A stretch of DNA of 39,928 nt from NCBI GenBank assembly GCA_910584955.1, contig CAJUDC010000003.1:1-39928 (forward strand), in the 5' to 3' direction. The stretch comes from an uncultured Paraprevotella sp. Lineage in GTDB: Bacteria > Bacteroidota > Bacteroidia > Bacteroidales > Bacteroidaceae. Position numbers and translations under genes: made by a program. The notes under the pieces are model-generated. The model was not told the origin of the DNA, did no database searches, and worked only from the letters and a program-made list of their open reading frames with translations. Of this stretch, positions 31,912-39,928 are shown one piece after another. Position 1 is the stretch's first letter; each line of letters begins with the position of its first letter.

Positions 31912-33210
31912 ATGAAACAGACACTTCATACCCCCTATACCGAAACCCTGCCCTGCGGACTGCGCATCGTAAGTTCACCGGCACTTACCGGAGTAGCCTA
32001 CTGCGGACTGGCCGTCAACGCCGGCACACGCGACGAACACGAACATGAAAACGGACTGGCACACTTTTGCGAACACCTGACCTTCAAAGGTACCCGCCGG
32101 CGAAAGGCATGGCACATCCTGAACCGCATGGAAAGCGTAGGCGGCGACCTGAATGCCTATACGGGCAAGGAAGAAACCATCTACTACACCGCCTTTCTGA
32201 AAGAACACTTCGGACGGGCCGTGGATCTGCTGGTGGACATCGTATTGGGAAGCCTGTACCCGCAAGCGGAAATGGACAAGGAGGTGGAAGTGGTCATCGA
32301 CGAAATCGAAAGTTACAAGGATTCGCCCGCCGAACTGATTTTCGATGATTTTGAAAACTTGATTTTCAGCGGACATCCGCTGGGACGCAATATACTGGGC
32401 GAGGCGGAAGGCCTACGCAGCTTCCGCAGCGAAGACGCACAAGCCTTCACCCTGCGCCATTATACCCCGCGCAACATGGTGCTGTTCGTACAGGGCGACA
32501 TTCCTCCCCAGACGGTAAAACGAGAGGTGATGCGCGCGCTGAAACGAGTAAGCGCCTCCCTGGAAAGCACACATCCGCTGCACAGGCTGCTGGCCGAAAA
32601 CACCTCGCCCGCACCGACATCCGACGCTGAGACGGGCCGCACCGCTCCCCTGCCTTATCAACCGCGCGAAGTGGTGATGCACAAGGACACCCACCAGGCC
32701 CATGTAATGATAGGCACCCGTTGCTACAGCGCCCGGGATCCGCGCCATCTGCATCTTTATCTGCTGAACAATATACTGGGAGGACCGGGCATGAATTCCC
32801 GGTTGAATCTAAGTCTGCGAGAGAAAAACGGATTGGTGTACAGCGTAGAAAGCAACATGACATGCTACACCGACACGGGGGTGTGGAGCATTTACTTCGG
32901 GTGCGACACACACGACGTGGCACGCTGCCGGCGGCTCGTACGGAAAGAGCTGGACCGGCTGATCGAAGCTCCCCTGTCGGAGAATGCCCTGAAAGCCGCT
33001 AAAAAACAAATCAAGGGGCAGATAGGTATCTCTTACGACAACTTCGAAAGCATGGCATTGGCACAAGGAAAAACATTCCTGCACTACGGAAAAGTACGCA
33101 ACATAGAAGAACTGTACCGGAAGATAGACGCCCTGACAAGCGAAGATCTGCACCGCACGGCGCAGGAGCTGTTCAAGGCTGACAATCTGACGACGTTGAT
33201 TTATCAATAG
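31912..33210 (+). CDS. M16 family zinc metallopeptidase (insulinase/processing peptidase-like)
   Basis: The protein has 432 residues, the length of a single M16B unit. The inverted zinc motif HFCEH (51-55, HxxEH) and E131 in the downstream VIDEIESY provide the zinc ligands and base at the family spacing. The C-terminal half contains the second M16 domain with GGPGMNSRLNLSLREKNGLVYSV, the conserved Arg/Tyr region. No signal peptide is visible. Substrates are unknown; relatives degrade peptides or process leader sequences. The last 38 bases overlap the 3' end of the WbqC gene on the other strand. Confidence 0.93.
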   Translation: MKQTLHTPYTETLPCGLRIVSSPALTGVAYCGLAVNAGTRDEHEHENGLAHFCEHLTFKGTRRRKAWHILNRMESVGGDLNAYTGKEETIYYTAFLKEHFGRAVDLLVDIVLGSLYPQAEMDKEVEVVIDEIESYKDSPAELIFDDFENLIFSGHPLGRNILGEAEGLRSFRSEDAQAFTLRHYTPRNMVLFVQGDIPPQTVKREVMRALKRVSASLESTHPLHRLLAENTSPAPTSDAETGRTAPLPYQPREVVMHKDTHQAHVMIGTRCYSARDPRHLHLYLLNNILGGPGMNSRLNLSLREKNGLVYSVESNMTCYTDTGVWSIYFGCDTHDVARCRRLVRKELDRLIEAPLSENALKAAKKQIKGQIGISYDNFESMALAQGKTFLHYGKVRNIEELYRKIDALTSEDLHRTAQELFKADNLTTLIYQ

Positions 33211-33883
33211 GCTGCCGGCAGGACCGCTGTAAGACGAGGAGCCCTTCCGGCCCCATATTGAACAGCAGATCCACAATGCTCAGATTCGGAAGAAAACCGT
33301 GTCGGGAGGAAAACACCTGATAATAAGGAACGGGAGAAAAAGCCGTATCGGGCAGACCGGACGCCTTGGGAAGAATCACCTCCCGAAAATCATCAAAAGC
33401 CTCACTCCCGATCTCTCCGACACCGGCAAGAGCCAGTGCTACACCCGGACGGGTGTAGCGCTCCGTAAACACCGGAACCGCTTCCAAATCCAACAGCCGG
33501 CAGACGGTAGCACACAACGCTTCGTTGAAATCGAACAAGAACGTCCATCTCCGTTCGTAAAAGGGGCGCAAGTCATCCGCATAGTATTCGAAAAAAGGAG
33601 TATGCCGATAGGCACTCTCCAACGCATTCCAATGTTGATGGCGCCAATTGCCGTGGTCGGAAATACGCACATCCTTCATCAGGCATTTATCACCTTCGGC
33701 TTTCTCCACCGGAACAGTCAGTGCCTGAACGCCTCCGGGCGTCGCAATCAGACAGCGGTTCCGATAAGTCTGCTTCACATAATGATCGTACCGCTCCACG
33801 ACCGTGCGTCTGTACGAAAAAAGTTTGGCATAATACTGAACAGGAGCCAGATAGGCAGAAGATAAAAGTACGGTTTCGTTCAT
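33173..33883 (-). CDS. WbqC family protein
   Basis: The protein has 236 residues with the WbqC-like pattern: SSAYLAPVQYYAKLF at the start, YRNRCLIATPGGVQALTVPVE, NWRHQHWNALESAYRHTPFFEYY and LLFNMGPEGLLVL near the end. WbqC genes are found in some surface-polysaccharide clusters and the biochemical role is unclear. In Bacteroides, as I recall, this gene follows the two signal peptidase genes, as it does here. Its ATG overlaps the stop of the lepB paralogue (ATGA). It runs into the M16 gene by 38 bases. Confidence 0.88.
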   Translation of the reverse strand: MNETVLLSSAYLAPVQYYAKLFSYRRTVVERYDHYVKQTYRNRCLIATPGGVQALTVPVEKAEGDKCLMKDVRISDHGNWRHQHWNALESAYRHTPFFEYYADDLRPFYERRWTFLFDFNEALCATVCRLLDLEAVPVFTERYTRPGVALALAGVGEIGSEAFDDFREVILPKASGLPDTAFSPVPYYQVFSSRHGFLPNLSIVDLLFNMGPEGLLVLQRSCRQPIDKSTSSDCQP

Positions 33884-34638
33884 TTTTTCGAATTACAACG
33901 GGAACATCCTACGGGGATCTTAAGAAAAAAACGATCGGGACGGAATCGCTTATACCACGGACGGGAAGAATCCGTCGAATAGAGTACCCGACACATGCGC
34001 CCAATGAGGTGATCGGAAGGTACAAAACCAAATACGCGCGAGTCGTATCGGTTGACAGTATTGCCTGTGGTCATCCAACAATAATCTTTTTGAAAGCGGT
34101 AGGAATCGACGATACGTCCGTCCACACACAGTTTGTTGTCGATAACCGCAGCCTTCACCGGTTCATGGGCATTGATGGTGCGCGCATACATATAGGCATT
34201 CCAAGGCTCCACCTTTATCCGGCGCCCCTTGGCAGGCACCGTCAAGGGCCACACACATCCGGTACGACGGTTGCGGACGCAACTCGCCTTTCCCAGCGTA
34301 TTGATCCACACCGTGTCTCCCGGCGCCGCCAGACAACGACCGACAAAAACCTCACGCGCATCGGTCACCGCCTCGACCGTATCGACCGGATTATTGAACG
34401 CGACCCACTCACCGGCGGAAACCGCTCTAGGGAAAAGCCGGACATATCCCCACCAACGCATGCCCGGCAAACGCAATCCGTAACTGAGCCGGGACACCCA
34501 GACCCGATCACCGGCACGGAACACCGGTCTCTCGCCGTCCTGTGGAATAACCAGCAGAGAAACCAAAAACAGGCGTAGCCCAAGCACTGCAAGCACAGCC
34601 AGGACCAATGCCGGAATCAAGCCCCGATAGCGTTTCAA
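33880..34638 (-). CDS. Signal peptidase I paralogue lacking catalytic Ser and Lys (likely pseudoenzyme)
   Basis: The protein has 252 residues with an N-terminal hydrophobic segment (about 8-31), then FRAGDRVWVSRLSYG and FGFVPSDHLIGRMCRVLYS, aligning with LVGDYLFVSKMSYG and WGFVPEDHVVGKPILIWLS of the active LepB encoded next door. The active-site segment that reads IPSSSL in LepB reads IPQDGE here, so the nucleophile Ser is Gly35. The segment YVKRCVGLPG reads FVGRCLAAPG, so the base Lys is Gly100. Catalysis by the normal mechanism is not possible. The frame is intact, so it is not a decayed gene. It lies 11 bases after lepB and overlaps wbqC by ATGA. A scaffold or regulatory subunit role is inference. 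Confidence 0.85.
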   Translation of the reverse strand: MKRYRGLIPALVLAVLAVLGLRLFLVSLLVIPQDGERPVFRAGDRVWVSRLSYGLRLPGMRWWGYVRLFPRAVSAGEWVAFNNPVDTVEAVTDAREVFVGRCLAAPGDTVWINTLGKASCVRNRRTGCVWPLTVPAKGRRIKVEPWNAYMYARTINAHEPVKAAVIDNKLCVDGRIVDSYRFQKDYCWMTTGNTVNRYDSRVFGFVPSDHLIGRMCRVLYSTDSSRPWYKRFRPDRFFLKIPVGCSRCNSKK

Positions 34639-34649
34639 ATCTTACTCAG

Positions 34650-36104
34650 TTATTTGATATTATCTACTATGCTGAAGATACGGTTCCAGCGTACATGACC
34701 GTCGAACCATCCGCGATCCTTATCCAACGACAGCCAAATAAGGATGGGTTTTCCCACGACATGATCTTCCGGCACAAAGCCCCAATAACGTGAATCGGCC
34801 GAGTTGTGCCGGTTATCTCCCTGCATCCAATAATAATCCATTTTGAAGGTATAGCTGTCTGCCGGCTTCCCGTTGATATAAATCTTGCCGTCGATCACTT
34901 TCAGATCGTTGCCCTCATACACCCGAATAGGGCGTTCGTATACAGGCAGATTCTCTAACGTCAGTTTGACGGCTTTTCCCCGGGCCGGAATCCATACCGG
35001 ACCGTAATTGTCGCGCGTCCAGCCGGTATGGCCGTTCAGCGGATAAATACCTTCCGTAGCGGCGGTGCTATCATAGGCTATGGTCTCTACGACATCCTTA
35101 CACGACGACAGACGTTCGTATGCTTTTTGCGTAAGAGGGACATAACCGGTATGGTACAACATCTGAAGATCTTCGTTGCTGATATCCAGTTCACGGGCCA
35201 GCGCCACCGGCAGATCGGTTTTCAACACCACCCGGTAATTATACTGCACATTATCCGGTTCCTTGTTGGCCTTACCGTCCAGATAAACGACATGATCTTT
35301 GATCTGCAACGTCTGACCCGGCAATCCCACACAGCGTTTCACATAATTCTCCCGACGGTCTACGGGACGCGTTCCTATCTTTCCGAACTCGCCCGGATTC
35401 TCCCGCAAAAAAGAGCGCCCCAGGGCATAATAACGGTCGTACACCTGGCGCTGCTGCCATGTCGTAAGAGAATCCATCAAAGGCACCGAACCGTGTATCT
35501 GCGCATAGAGCTGCTCCCCGTAACCGTAACACAGCGCATAATAATCGGCAGCCTGATAAGCGGGGTTAAGGGCCACGGTATCACCGGCCGGATAATTAAA
35601 CACAACAATATCGTTGAGCTGCACCTTGCCGCCCGGCACGCGCTTGTAGTCCCACTTGGGCCAGTCCAAATAGGACTTGCAGCCCAGCACGGGTAAGGTA
35701 TGTTGAGTGAGGGGCATGGAAAGCGGAGTCTGAGGAGCACGAGGTCCGTAGCTCATCTTACTGACAAAAAGGTAATCGCCCACAAGCAACGATTTCTCGA
35801 GCGAAGAAGAGGGTATCGTATAATTCTGAAAGAAATAGATGTTGACAAAATAAACGGCCACCAAGGCAAAAACGACAGCATCTACCCACCCCATCACCGT
35901 GCGGACAACAGGATTCTCGGCATCCTTCCACCAGGTCCAGGGTATTTTTCGGGAAATATACGCATCATAGATAAAGGGAACCACAATCAATCCCCACCAA
36001 CTTTTGATCCAGATAAGGAACGCCAGATAAAGAGCCACCACGAAGCTCATCTTAAGCCATTGCAAGGTGGTCGGTTTTTCTTTTTGTATTTTCATATCAG
36101 TCAA
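34650..36104 (-). CDS. lepB: Signal peptidase I (LepB)
   Basis: This inner-membrane enzyme cleaves signal peptides from exported proteins. It has 484 residues, long for LepB but typical for Bacteroidetes, which have a large insert. Hydrophobic segments lie at about 20-48 and 73-92. The catalytic Ser is S101 in IPSSSL and the base is K256 in ENYVKRCVGLPG. The C-terminal box GDNRHNSADSRYWGFVPEDHVVGKP is complete. Two starts are possible, 36104 and 36095 (MKIQKEK). dapB lies 34 bases upstream and the inactive paralogue 11 bases downstream, giving an operon. Confidence 0.95.
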   Translation of the reverse strand: MTDMKIQKEKPTTLQWLKMSFVVALYLAFLIWIKSWWGLIVVPFIYDAYISRKIPWTWWKDAENPVVRTVMGWVDAVVFALVAVYFVNIYFFQNYTIPSSSLEKSLLVGDYLFVSKMSYGPRAPQTPLSMPLTQHTLPVLGCKSYLDWPKWDYKRVPGGKVQLNDIVVFNYPAGDTVALNPAYQAADYYALCYGYGEQLYAQIHGSVPLMDSLTTWQQRQVYDRYYALGRSFLRENPGEFGKIGTRPVDRRENYVKRCVGLPGQTLQIKDHVVYLDGKANKEPDNVQYNYRVVLKTDLPVALARELDISNEDLQMLYHTGYVPLTQKAYERLSSCKDVVETIAYDSTAATEGIYPLNGHTGWTRDNYGPVWIPARGKAVKLTLENLPVYERPIRVYEGNDLKVIDGKIYINGKPADSYTFKMDYYWMQGDNRHNSADSRYWGFVPEDHVVGKPILIWLSLDKDRGWFDGHVRWNRIFSIVDNIK

Positions 36105-36138
36105 CGGAAGCGCCTATCGGCCTTCCTTTCATCGTTTT

Positions 36139-36894
36139 TTAAAATTGAAACATATCCTCCATCGTCAGAAGTCCCTGACGGGTAGCCGTAAACTCAGCGG
36201 CCAGCACGGCTCCCAAAGCAAAGCCCTTGCGGCTGTGAGCATCGTGTGTAATCGTAATGCTGTCGGCTTCGCTGTCGTACGTCACGGAATGAATGCCCGG
36301 CACTTCGTCGCGACGCACACTGTTAATGGGCAGTTCGTCCGGTGCACAAGCATCGGAGCCTGACAGATGTCCTTCGGCATCCAGCAAAGTGCCCTTCACC
36401 CAACTCGTTTTCCGGTCAAGGTTTTCCAGAATGCCTTCGGCCAATGTAATGGCCGTTCCGCTGGGAGCGTCAAGCTTATGTACGTGGTGTACTTCTTCCA
36501 TCTTCACATCGTAAGCGTCAAACCGGTTCATGATGCGTGCCAGGTAACGGTTGACCGCCCCGAAGATGGCCACTCCCAAACTGAAATTCGAACTCCAGAA
36601 CAAGGTTTGCCCCTGTTCGGCGCACAACCGTTTCACCTCCTCTCCATGCTCGGCCAGCCATCCAGTGGAACCGGAAACGACCTTGACATGATGACGGAAC
36701 GCCCGCAAATAATTATCGTAAGCCACATGCGGCGCCGTAAATTCGATGGCCACATCCGCCTGTCGGAAAGCCTCCGAATCGAAATCGTCCTGATTGTCTA
36801 TATCAATAATACAGCAAATACGATGGCCCCGGCTTAGGGCAATCTCTTCGATCATACGGCCCATCTTGCCGTATCCTATTAAGGCTATTTTCAT
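36139..36894 (-). CDS. dapB: 4-hydroxy-tetrahydrodipicolinate reductase
   Basis: DapB reduces 4-hydroxy-tetrahydrodipicolinate with NAD(P)H in the lysine and meso-diaminopimelate pathway. The protein has 251 residues. It has the nucleotide-binding start MKIALIGYGKMGRMIEE, the VSGSTGW loop and the active-site sequence EVHHVHKLDAPSGTA with the catalytic His and Lys. It is the first gene of the minus-strand operon that continues with lepB. A promoter lies just upstream, back to back with that of the DUF2851 gene. Confidence 0.96.
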   Translation of the reverse strand: MKIALIGYGKMGRMIEEIALSRGHRICCIIDIDNQDDFDSEAFRQADVAIEFTAPHVAYDNYLRAFRHHVKVVSGSTGWLAEHGEEVKRLCAEQGQTLFWSSNFSLGVAIFGAVNRYLARIMNRFDAYDVKMEEVHHVHKLDAPSGTAITLAEGILENLDRKTSWVKGTLLDAEGHLSGSDACAPDELPINSVRRDEVPGIHSVTYDSEADSITITHDAHSRKGFALGAVLAAEFTATRQGLLTMEDMFQF

Positions 36895-36917
36895 GCAATG
36901 ATTATTATTTTATCGCA

Positions 36918-36925
36918 CAAAGATA
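36918..36925 (-). promoter_or_regulatory. Promoter (-7 element) of dapB
   Basis: On the minus strand it reads TATCTTTG, matching TAnnTTTG, 23 bases before the dapB ATG. Confidence 0.65.
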
Positions 36926-36946
36926 GGGATTTGCACGGAATTTCAT

Positions 36947-36954
36947 TATATTTG
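36947..36954 (+). promoter_or_regulatory. Promoter (-7 element) of the DUF2851 gene
   Basis: TATATTTG matches TAnnTTTG and lies 34 bases before the ATG. It points away from the dapB promoter, 21 bases apart. Confidence 0.65.
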
Positions 36955-36988
36955 TTACATTTTTTAATCATTCCGAAGCGGGTTAATC

Positions 36989-38293
36989 ATGGAAAAACTG
37001 CTGCACTATGTGTGGAAACACAAAATCTTCCCTTTGAAAGCCTTACAGACCACCGACGGCGAAGAAATAGAGATTATCGACCCCGGAACAAGCCATACAA
37101 ACGCGGGACCGGATTTTTTCAACGCCAAGATAAAGTGGAACGGAACGCTGTGGGCCGGCAATGTGGAGCTGCATATCCGGGCTTCCGACTGGTACAAGCA
37201 CGGACACGAGCACGACGCGGCCTACAACAACACGATATTGCACGTAGTGAACATAGCCGATTGCCGCGTCAAAGCCGAAAACGGAAAAGCGATTCCCCAA
37301 CTACAACTGGATATCCCCGCCCGCATACAACAACATTACGACGACCTGTGCCGGACAGAGGCGTACCCCCGTTGTCACCCGATCATACGCCGTCTGGACA
37401 CCCTGACCGTACACAGCTGGATGAGTGCACTGCTCTACGAACGTATGGAAGAACGGGCCGCACAGGTGACGGAGCGCGTACGACAGCTGAACGGCGACTG
37501 GGAAAACGCACTCTTCATCACGCTGGCACGCAATTTCGGTTTCGGTCTGAACGGCGATACCTTCGAATATTGGGCACGCCGCATCCCTCTATCGGCTGCC
37601 GCCAAGCACAGGGACAACCTGTTTCAAATAGAAGCCGTCTTCATGGGACTTGCAGGACTGCTGGACCCTACCGCCGTACCTAAAAGCAACCGGGAAGCGG
37701 CCCAAAAGGACGAGTACTTCGAACGGTTGCAAAAAGAATACCGCTATCTGGCCCACAAATTCTCGTTTCCCGATCCTGTGGCCTGCGAACGCTGGCAATA
37801 CCTGCGTCTGCGACCGCAGAATTTCCCTCATCTGCGCATTTCCCAACTGGCATACCTCTATCACCGGCAAAGCATCGGCCTGTCGCGCCTCCTGGAGGCT
37901 GCCGACCGGGATGAACTGCTCCGTCTGTTGCAAAGCCGGGTGACACCTTACTGGGAAACCCATTACATCTTCGGATGTCCCGCTCCCCGAAACGAGAAAC
38001 ACCTGTCGGTAAATTCGCGGCGGTTGCTTATCATTAACACGGTAGTGCCCGTGCTGTATGCCTACGGTCGGCAACACGGAAACGAGACTCTCTGCAACCG
38101 GTCCATAGAATGGCTCGAACAATTGAAAGCGGAAAGCAACTACATCATCCGGCAATGGGCTGCATGCGGTCTGACGGTAGAGACGGCTGCCGACAGTCAG
38201 GCACTGATTCAACTGAAGAGAGCATATTGCGACAGAAAGGAATGCCTGAAATGCCGTTTCGGTTACGAATACCTGAAAAACGAACAGATTTGA
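36989..38293 (+). CDS. DUF2851 family protein
   Basis: The protein has 434 residues and no signal peptide. The N-terminal part contains GPDFFNAKIKW, WAGNVELHIRASDWYKHGH and YNNTILHVV. The arrangement of D42 and the E60-x-H62 pair after a beta strand resembles a PD-(D/E)XK nuclease core, but this is my inference and not an established activity. The rest is mostly helical. The end has the cysteine cluster CDRKECLKC (C414, C419, C422). The function of the family is unknown. It appears to lead a three-gene plus-strand group with the thioesterase and dprA. Confidence 0.85.
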   Translation: MEKLLHYVWKHKIFPLKALQTTDGEEIEIIDPGTSHTNAGPDFFNAKIKWNGTLWAGNVELHIRASDWYKHGHEHDAAYNNTILHVVNIADCRVKAENGKAIPQLQLDIPARIQQHYDDLCRTEAYPRCHPIIRRLDTLTVHSWMSALLYERMEERAAQVTERVRQLNGDWENALFITLARNFGFGLNGDTFEYWARRIPLSAAAKHRDNLFQIEAVFMGLAGLLDPTAVPKSNREAAQKDEYFERLQKEYRYLAHKFSFPDPVACERWQYLRLRPQNFPHLRISQLAYLYHRQSIGLSRLLEAADRDELLRLLQSRVTPYWETHYIFGCPAPRNEKHLSVNSRRLLIINTVVPVLYAYGRQHGNETLCNRSIEWLEQLKAESNYIIRQWAACGLTVETAADSQALIQLKRAYCDRKECLKCRFGYEYLKNEQI

Positions 38294-38330
38294 ATCCCCG
38301 ACATTATAAACGTAAACAAACCATCATACC

Positions 38331-38741
38331 ATGAGCGAACAGTATACTTTTGAGCTGAAAATGAAAGTACGCGACTACGAATGCGATCTTCAGGGAATAG
38401 TAAACAATGCCAACTACCAGCACTATACCGAACATACCCGCCACGAATTCCTGTTGTCGGTCGGCATAAGCTTTGCCGAGATGCACGAACAAGGTATCGA
38501 CGCCGTAGTAGCCCGACTGAACATGGCATTCAAAACTCCGCTTAAAAGCGGCGATGAATTCGTCAGCAAACTTTATGTAAGAAAAGAAGGCATCAAGTAC
38601 GTATTTTATCAGGATATCTTCCGACTGCCGGACATGAAATGCTGTATCCGAAGCCAGGTGGATACGGTTTGTCTGGTAAACGGACGTCTGGCCGACTGTC
38701 CCGATCTGAACGCCAAGTTAGCTCCTTATTTCAGCCTATAA
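38331..38741 (+). CDS. Acyl-CoA thioesterase (4HBT hotdog, YbgC-like)
   Basis: The protein has 136 residues, the size of a single hotdog domain. KVRDYECDLQGIVNNANYQHYTEHTRHEFL is the 4-hydroxybenzoyl-CoA thioesterase motif (shown here as two overlapping parts: RDYECDLQGIVNNANY and HYTEHTRHEF), where the Asp/Gln region forms the active site. Members hydrolyse acyl-CoA thioesters; substrate length cannot be told. It lies 37 bases after DUF2851 and 9 bases before dprA. Confidence 0.9.
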   Translation: MSEQYTFELKMKVRDYECDLQGIVNNANYQHYTEHTRHEFLLSVGISFAEMHEQGIDAVVARLNMAFKTPLKSGDEFVSKLYVRKEGIKYVFYQDIFRLPDMKCCIRSQVDTVCLVNGRLADCPDLNAKLAPYFSL

Positions 38742-38750
38742 CACCGTTGC

Positions 38751-39878
38751 ATGACAGAACAGGAAATTCTTTACACCATGATGTTGACGCGGGTACCTCA
38801 CCTGAACGTCGCCAACCAACGGATGCTGTTGAAAGAACTGGGCAGCGCAACAGCCGTCTTCGAGCACCGCAAGGACCTCCCGTCCGTACTGCCCGAAGCT
38901 TCTCCCCGGCTGACTGAAGCCTTATCCGGTATGGAATCGCTGTTGCCGCGTGCCGAAGAAGAACTGGCTTTTACACAACAGAAACAGATCCAATGCCTGT
39001 GTTACCAAGATGCAGACTACCCGTCGCGGATGCGCGATTGCGTCGACGCTCCCGTATTGCTGTATTACCGAGGAACGGCCGACCTGAACCGCACGCATGT
39101 GGTCAGTATCGTAGGCACACGGCATTGCACGGAATACGGTCGCGATGTGTGCCGGAATTTTCTGGCAGAAATAGGGAAACTACACCCCGATATACTGGTC
39201 GTAAGCGGACTGGCCTACGGTATCGACATCAATGCCCACCGTCAGGCGTTGCAGAACGGACTGGACACCGTGGGCGTACTGGCACACGGTCTGGACCAGA
39301 TTTATCCGCGCCTGCATCGGGAGACGGCCATAGAAATGACCCGTCACGGAGGGTTGCTCACGGAATTTATGAGCCGGACCAACGCCGACAAGGTGAACTT
39401 TGTACGGCGCAACCGTATCGTGGCCGGTCTTGCGGATGCCACCATCGTAGTAGAGTCTGCCGAAAAGGGCGGATCGCTCATTACCGCCGAAATTGCCGAG
39501 AGCTACCACCGGGATGTCTTTGCCGTGCCCGGCCGCATCGGCGATCCTTATTCCAAAGGTTGTCACCTGCTGATCCGGGACAACAGGGCCGTCATCCTGC
39601 AAAGCGCCGAAGACTTTGCCCGAGCTATGGGATGGCAAAAAGAACAGGACCGGAAGCACCTCCGCCGGCAACCCGTACAGCGGGAACTGTTTCCCGACCT
39701 TTCGTTCGAAGAACAACGGATACTAAAATGCCTCACCGATTGCGACAGCAAACCGATCAACCGACTGAGCATAGAAACGAATCTCCCCATACACCAACTT
39801 AGCGCTCTCCTGTTCAACCTGGAAATGAAAGGGCTGGTCAGAATGCTCGGCGGCGGCATGTATCGTCTGCTGTCCTGA
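38751..39878 (+). CDS. dprA: DNA-processing protein DprA (Smf)
   Basis: DprA binds incoming single-stranded DNA and loads RecA during natural transformation. The protein has 375 residues. An N-terminal helical region is followed by the Rossmann-like core: VSIVGTRHCTEYG, VSGLAYGIDINAHRQAL, FVRRNRIVAGLADATIVVESAEKGG in overlapping segments, and FAVPGRIGDPYSKGCHLLIR. A C-terminal winged helix (about 315-373) has FEEQRILKCL and LIHQLSALLF-like residues. It is the last gene of the group; the remaining 50 bases to the window end contain no recognisable feature. Confidence 0.95.
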   Translation: MTEQEILYTMMLTRVPHLNVANQRMLLKELGSATAVFEHRKDLPSVLPEASPRLTEALSGMESLLPRAEEELAFTQQKQIQCLCYQDADYPSRMRDCVDAPVLLYYRGTADLNRTHVVSIVGTRHCTEYGRDVCRNFLAEIGKLHPDILVVSGLAYGIDINAHRQALQNGLDTVGVLAHGLDQIYPRLHRETAIEMTRHGGLLTEFMSRTNADKVNFVRRNRIVAGLADATIVVESAEKGGSLITAEIAESYHRDVFAVPGRIGDPYSKGCHLLIRDNRAVILQSAEDFARAMGWQKEQDRKHLRRQPVQRELFPDLSFEEQRILKCLTDCDSKPINRLSIETNLPIHQLSALLFNLEMKGLVRMLGGGMYRLLS

Positions 39879-39928
39879 GCGCCCCTGCCCTAAAAAACGT
39901 GCATGAGCTGCTGTCGTCCCGACAATGG

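Overview
This window is chromosomal DNA of a member of the order Bacteroidales (phylum Bacteroidota). The evidence is the gene content and order (topoisomerase IV B, coaD and an S41 protease; dapB, two lepB genes and wbqC; fused feoAB; a fused spore-maturation A/B protein; an S46 dipeptidyl-peptidase) and repeated promoters of the Bacteroidales type (TAnnTTTG, often with TTG 20 bases upstream). Base composition is about 50-55% GC by eye. I cannot fix the genus. I saw no tRNA, rRNA, CRISPR array, transposase or phage gene.

Layout. 1-4650 holds housekeeping genes: the end of parE, coaD, an S41 protease, then ybeY and ruvB on the minus strand, then a thioredoxin. 4890-11352 is a plus-strand run: SpmA/SpmB-like membrane protein, a flippase, a DUF389 membrane protein and a DPP7-like S46 peptidase. 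11353-11940 is a long non-coding stretch with a terminator, repeats and a promoter. It precedes a lipoprotein with an internally duplicated architecture (11941-13404). A DEAD-box helicase (minus), a PfkB sugar kinase (plus) and a LOG-family gene (minus) follow.

The most interesting part is 17027-31563, an iron, heme and redox locus. It starts with a minus-strand regulator that fuses a YtfE/RIC-like di-iron hemerythrin domain to a LuxR helix-turn-helix. Divergent from it run an outer-membrane porin, an imelysin lipoprotein, a di-heme DUF1111 peroxidase-like lipoprotein, a second porin and a mono-heme cytochrome lipoprotein. A Rid-like protein and the cytochrome c assembly protein CcsBA follow, then a fused FeoAB ferrous iron transporter with a third porin. 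A sequence box (TTTTGAGTATT, five bases, GTTAAAA) is shared by the regulator/porin divergent region and the feoAB promoter. This suggests that the two halves are controlled together. The proposed working is inference: porins admit the metal, periplasm-facing lipoproteins with heme c and a GxHxxE metal site bind or redox-process it, CcsBA makes the cytochromes, and FeoAB imports Fe(II).

31912-39878 returns to housekeeping genes: an M16 protease, then the minus-strand operon dapB-lepB-lepB paralogue-wbqC, then the plus-strand group DUF2851, thioesterase and dprA. The lepB paralogue has lost both catalytic residues and looks like a pseudoenzyme. Short non-coding repeats related to each other lie in three separate intergenic regions (about 4.0, 11.5 and 19.6 kb).
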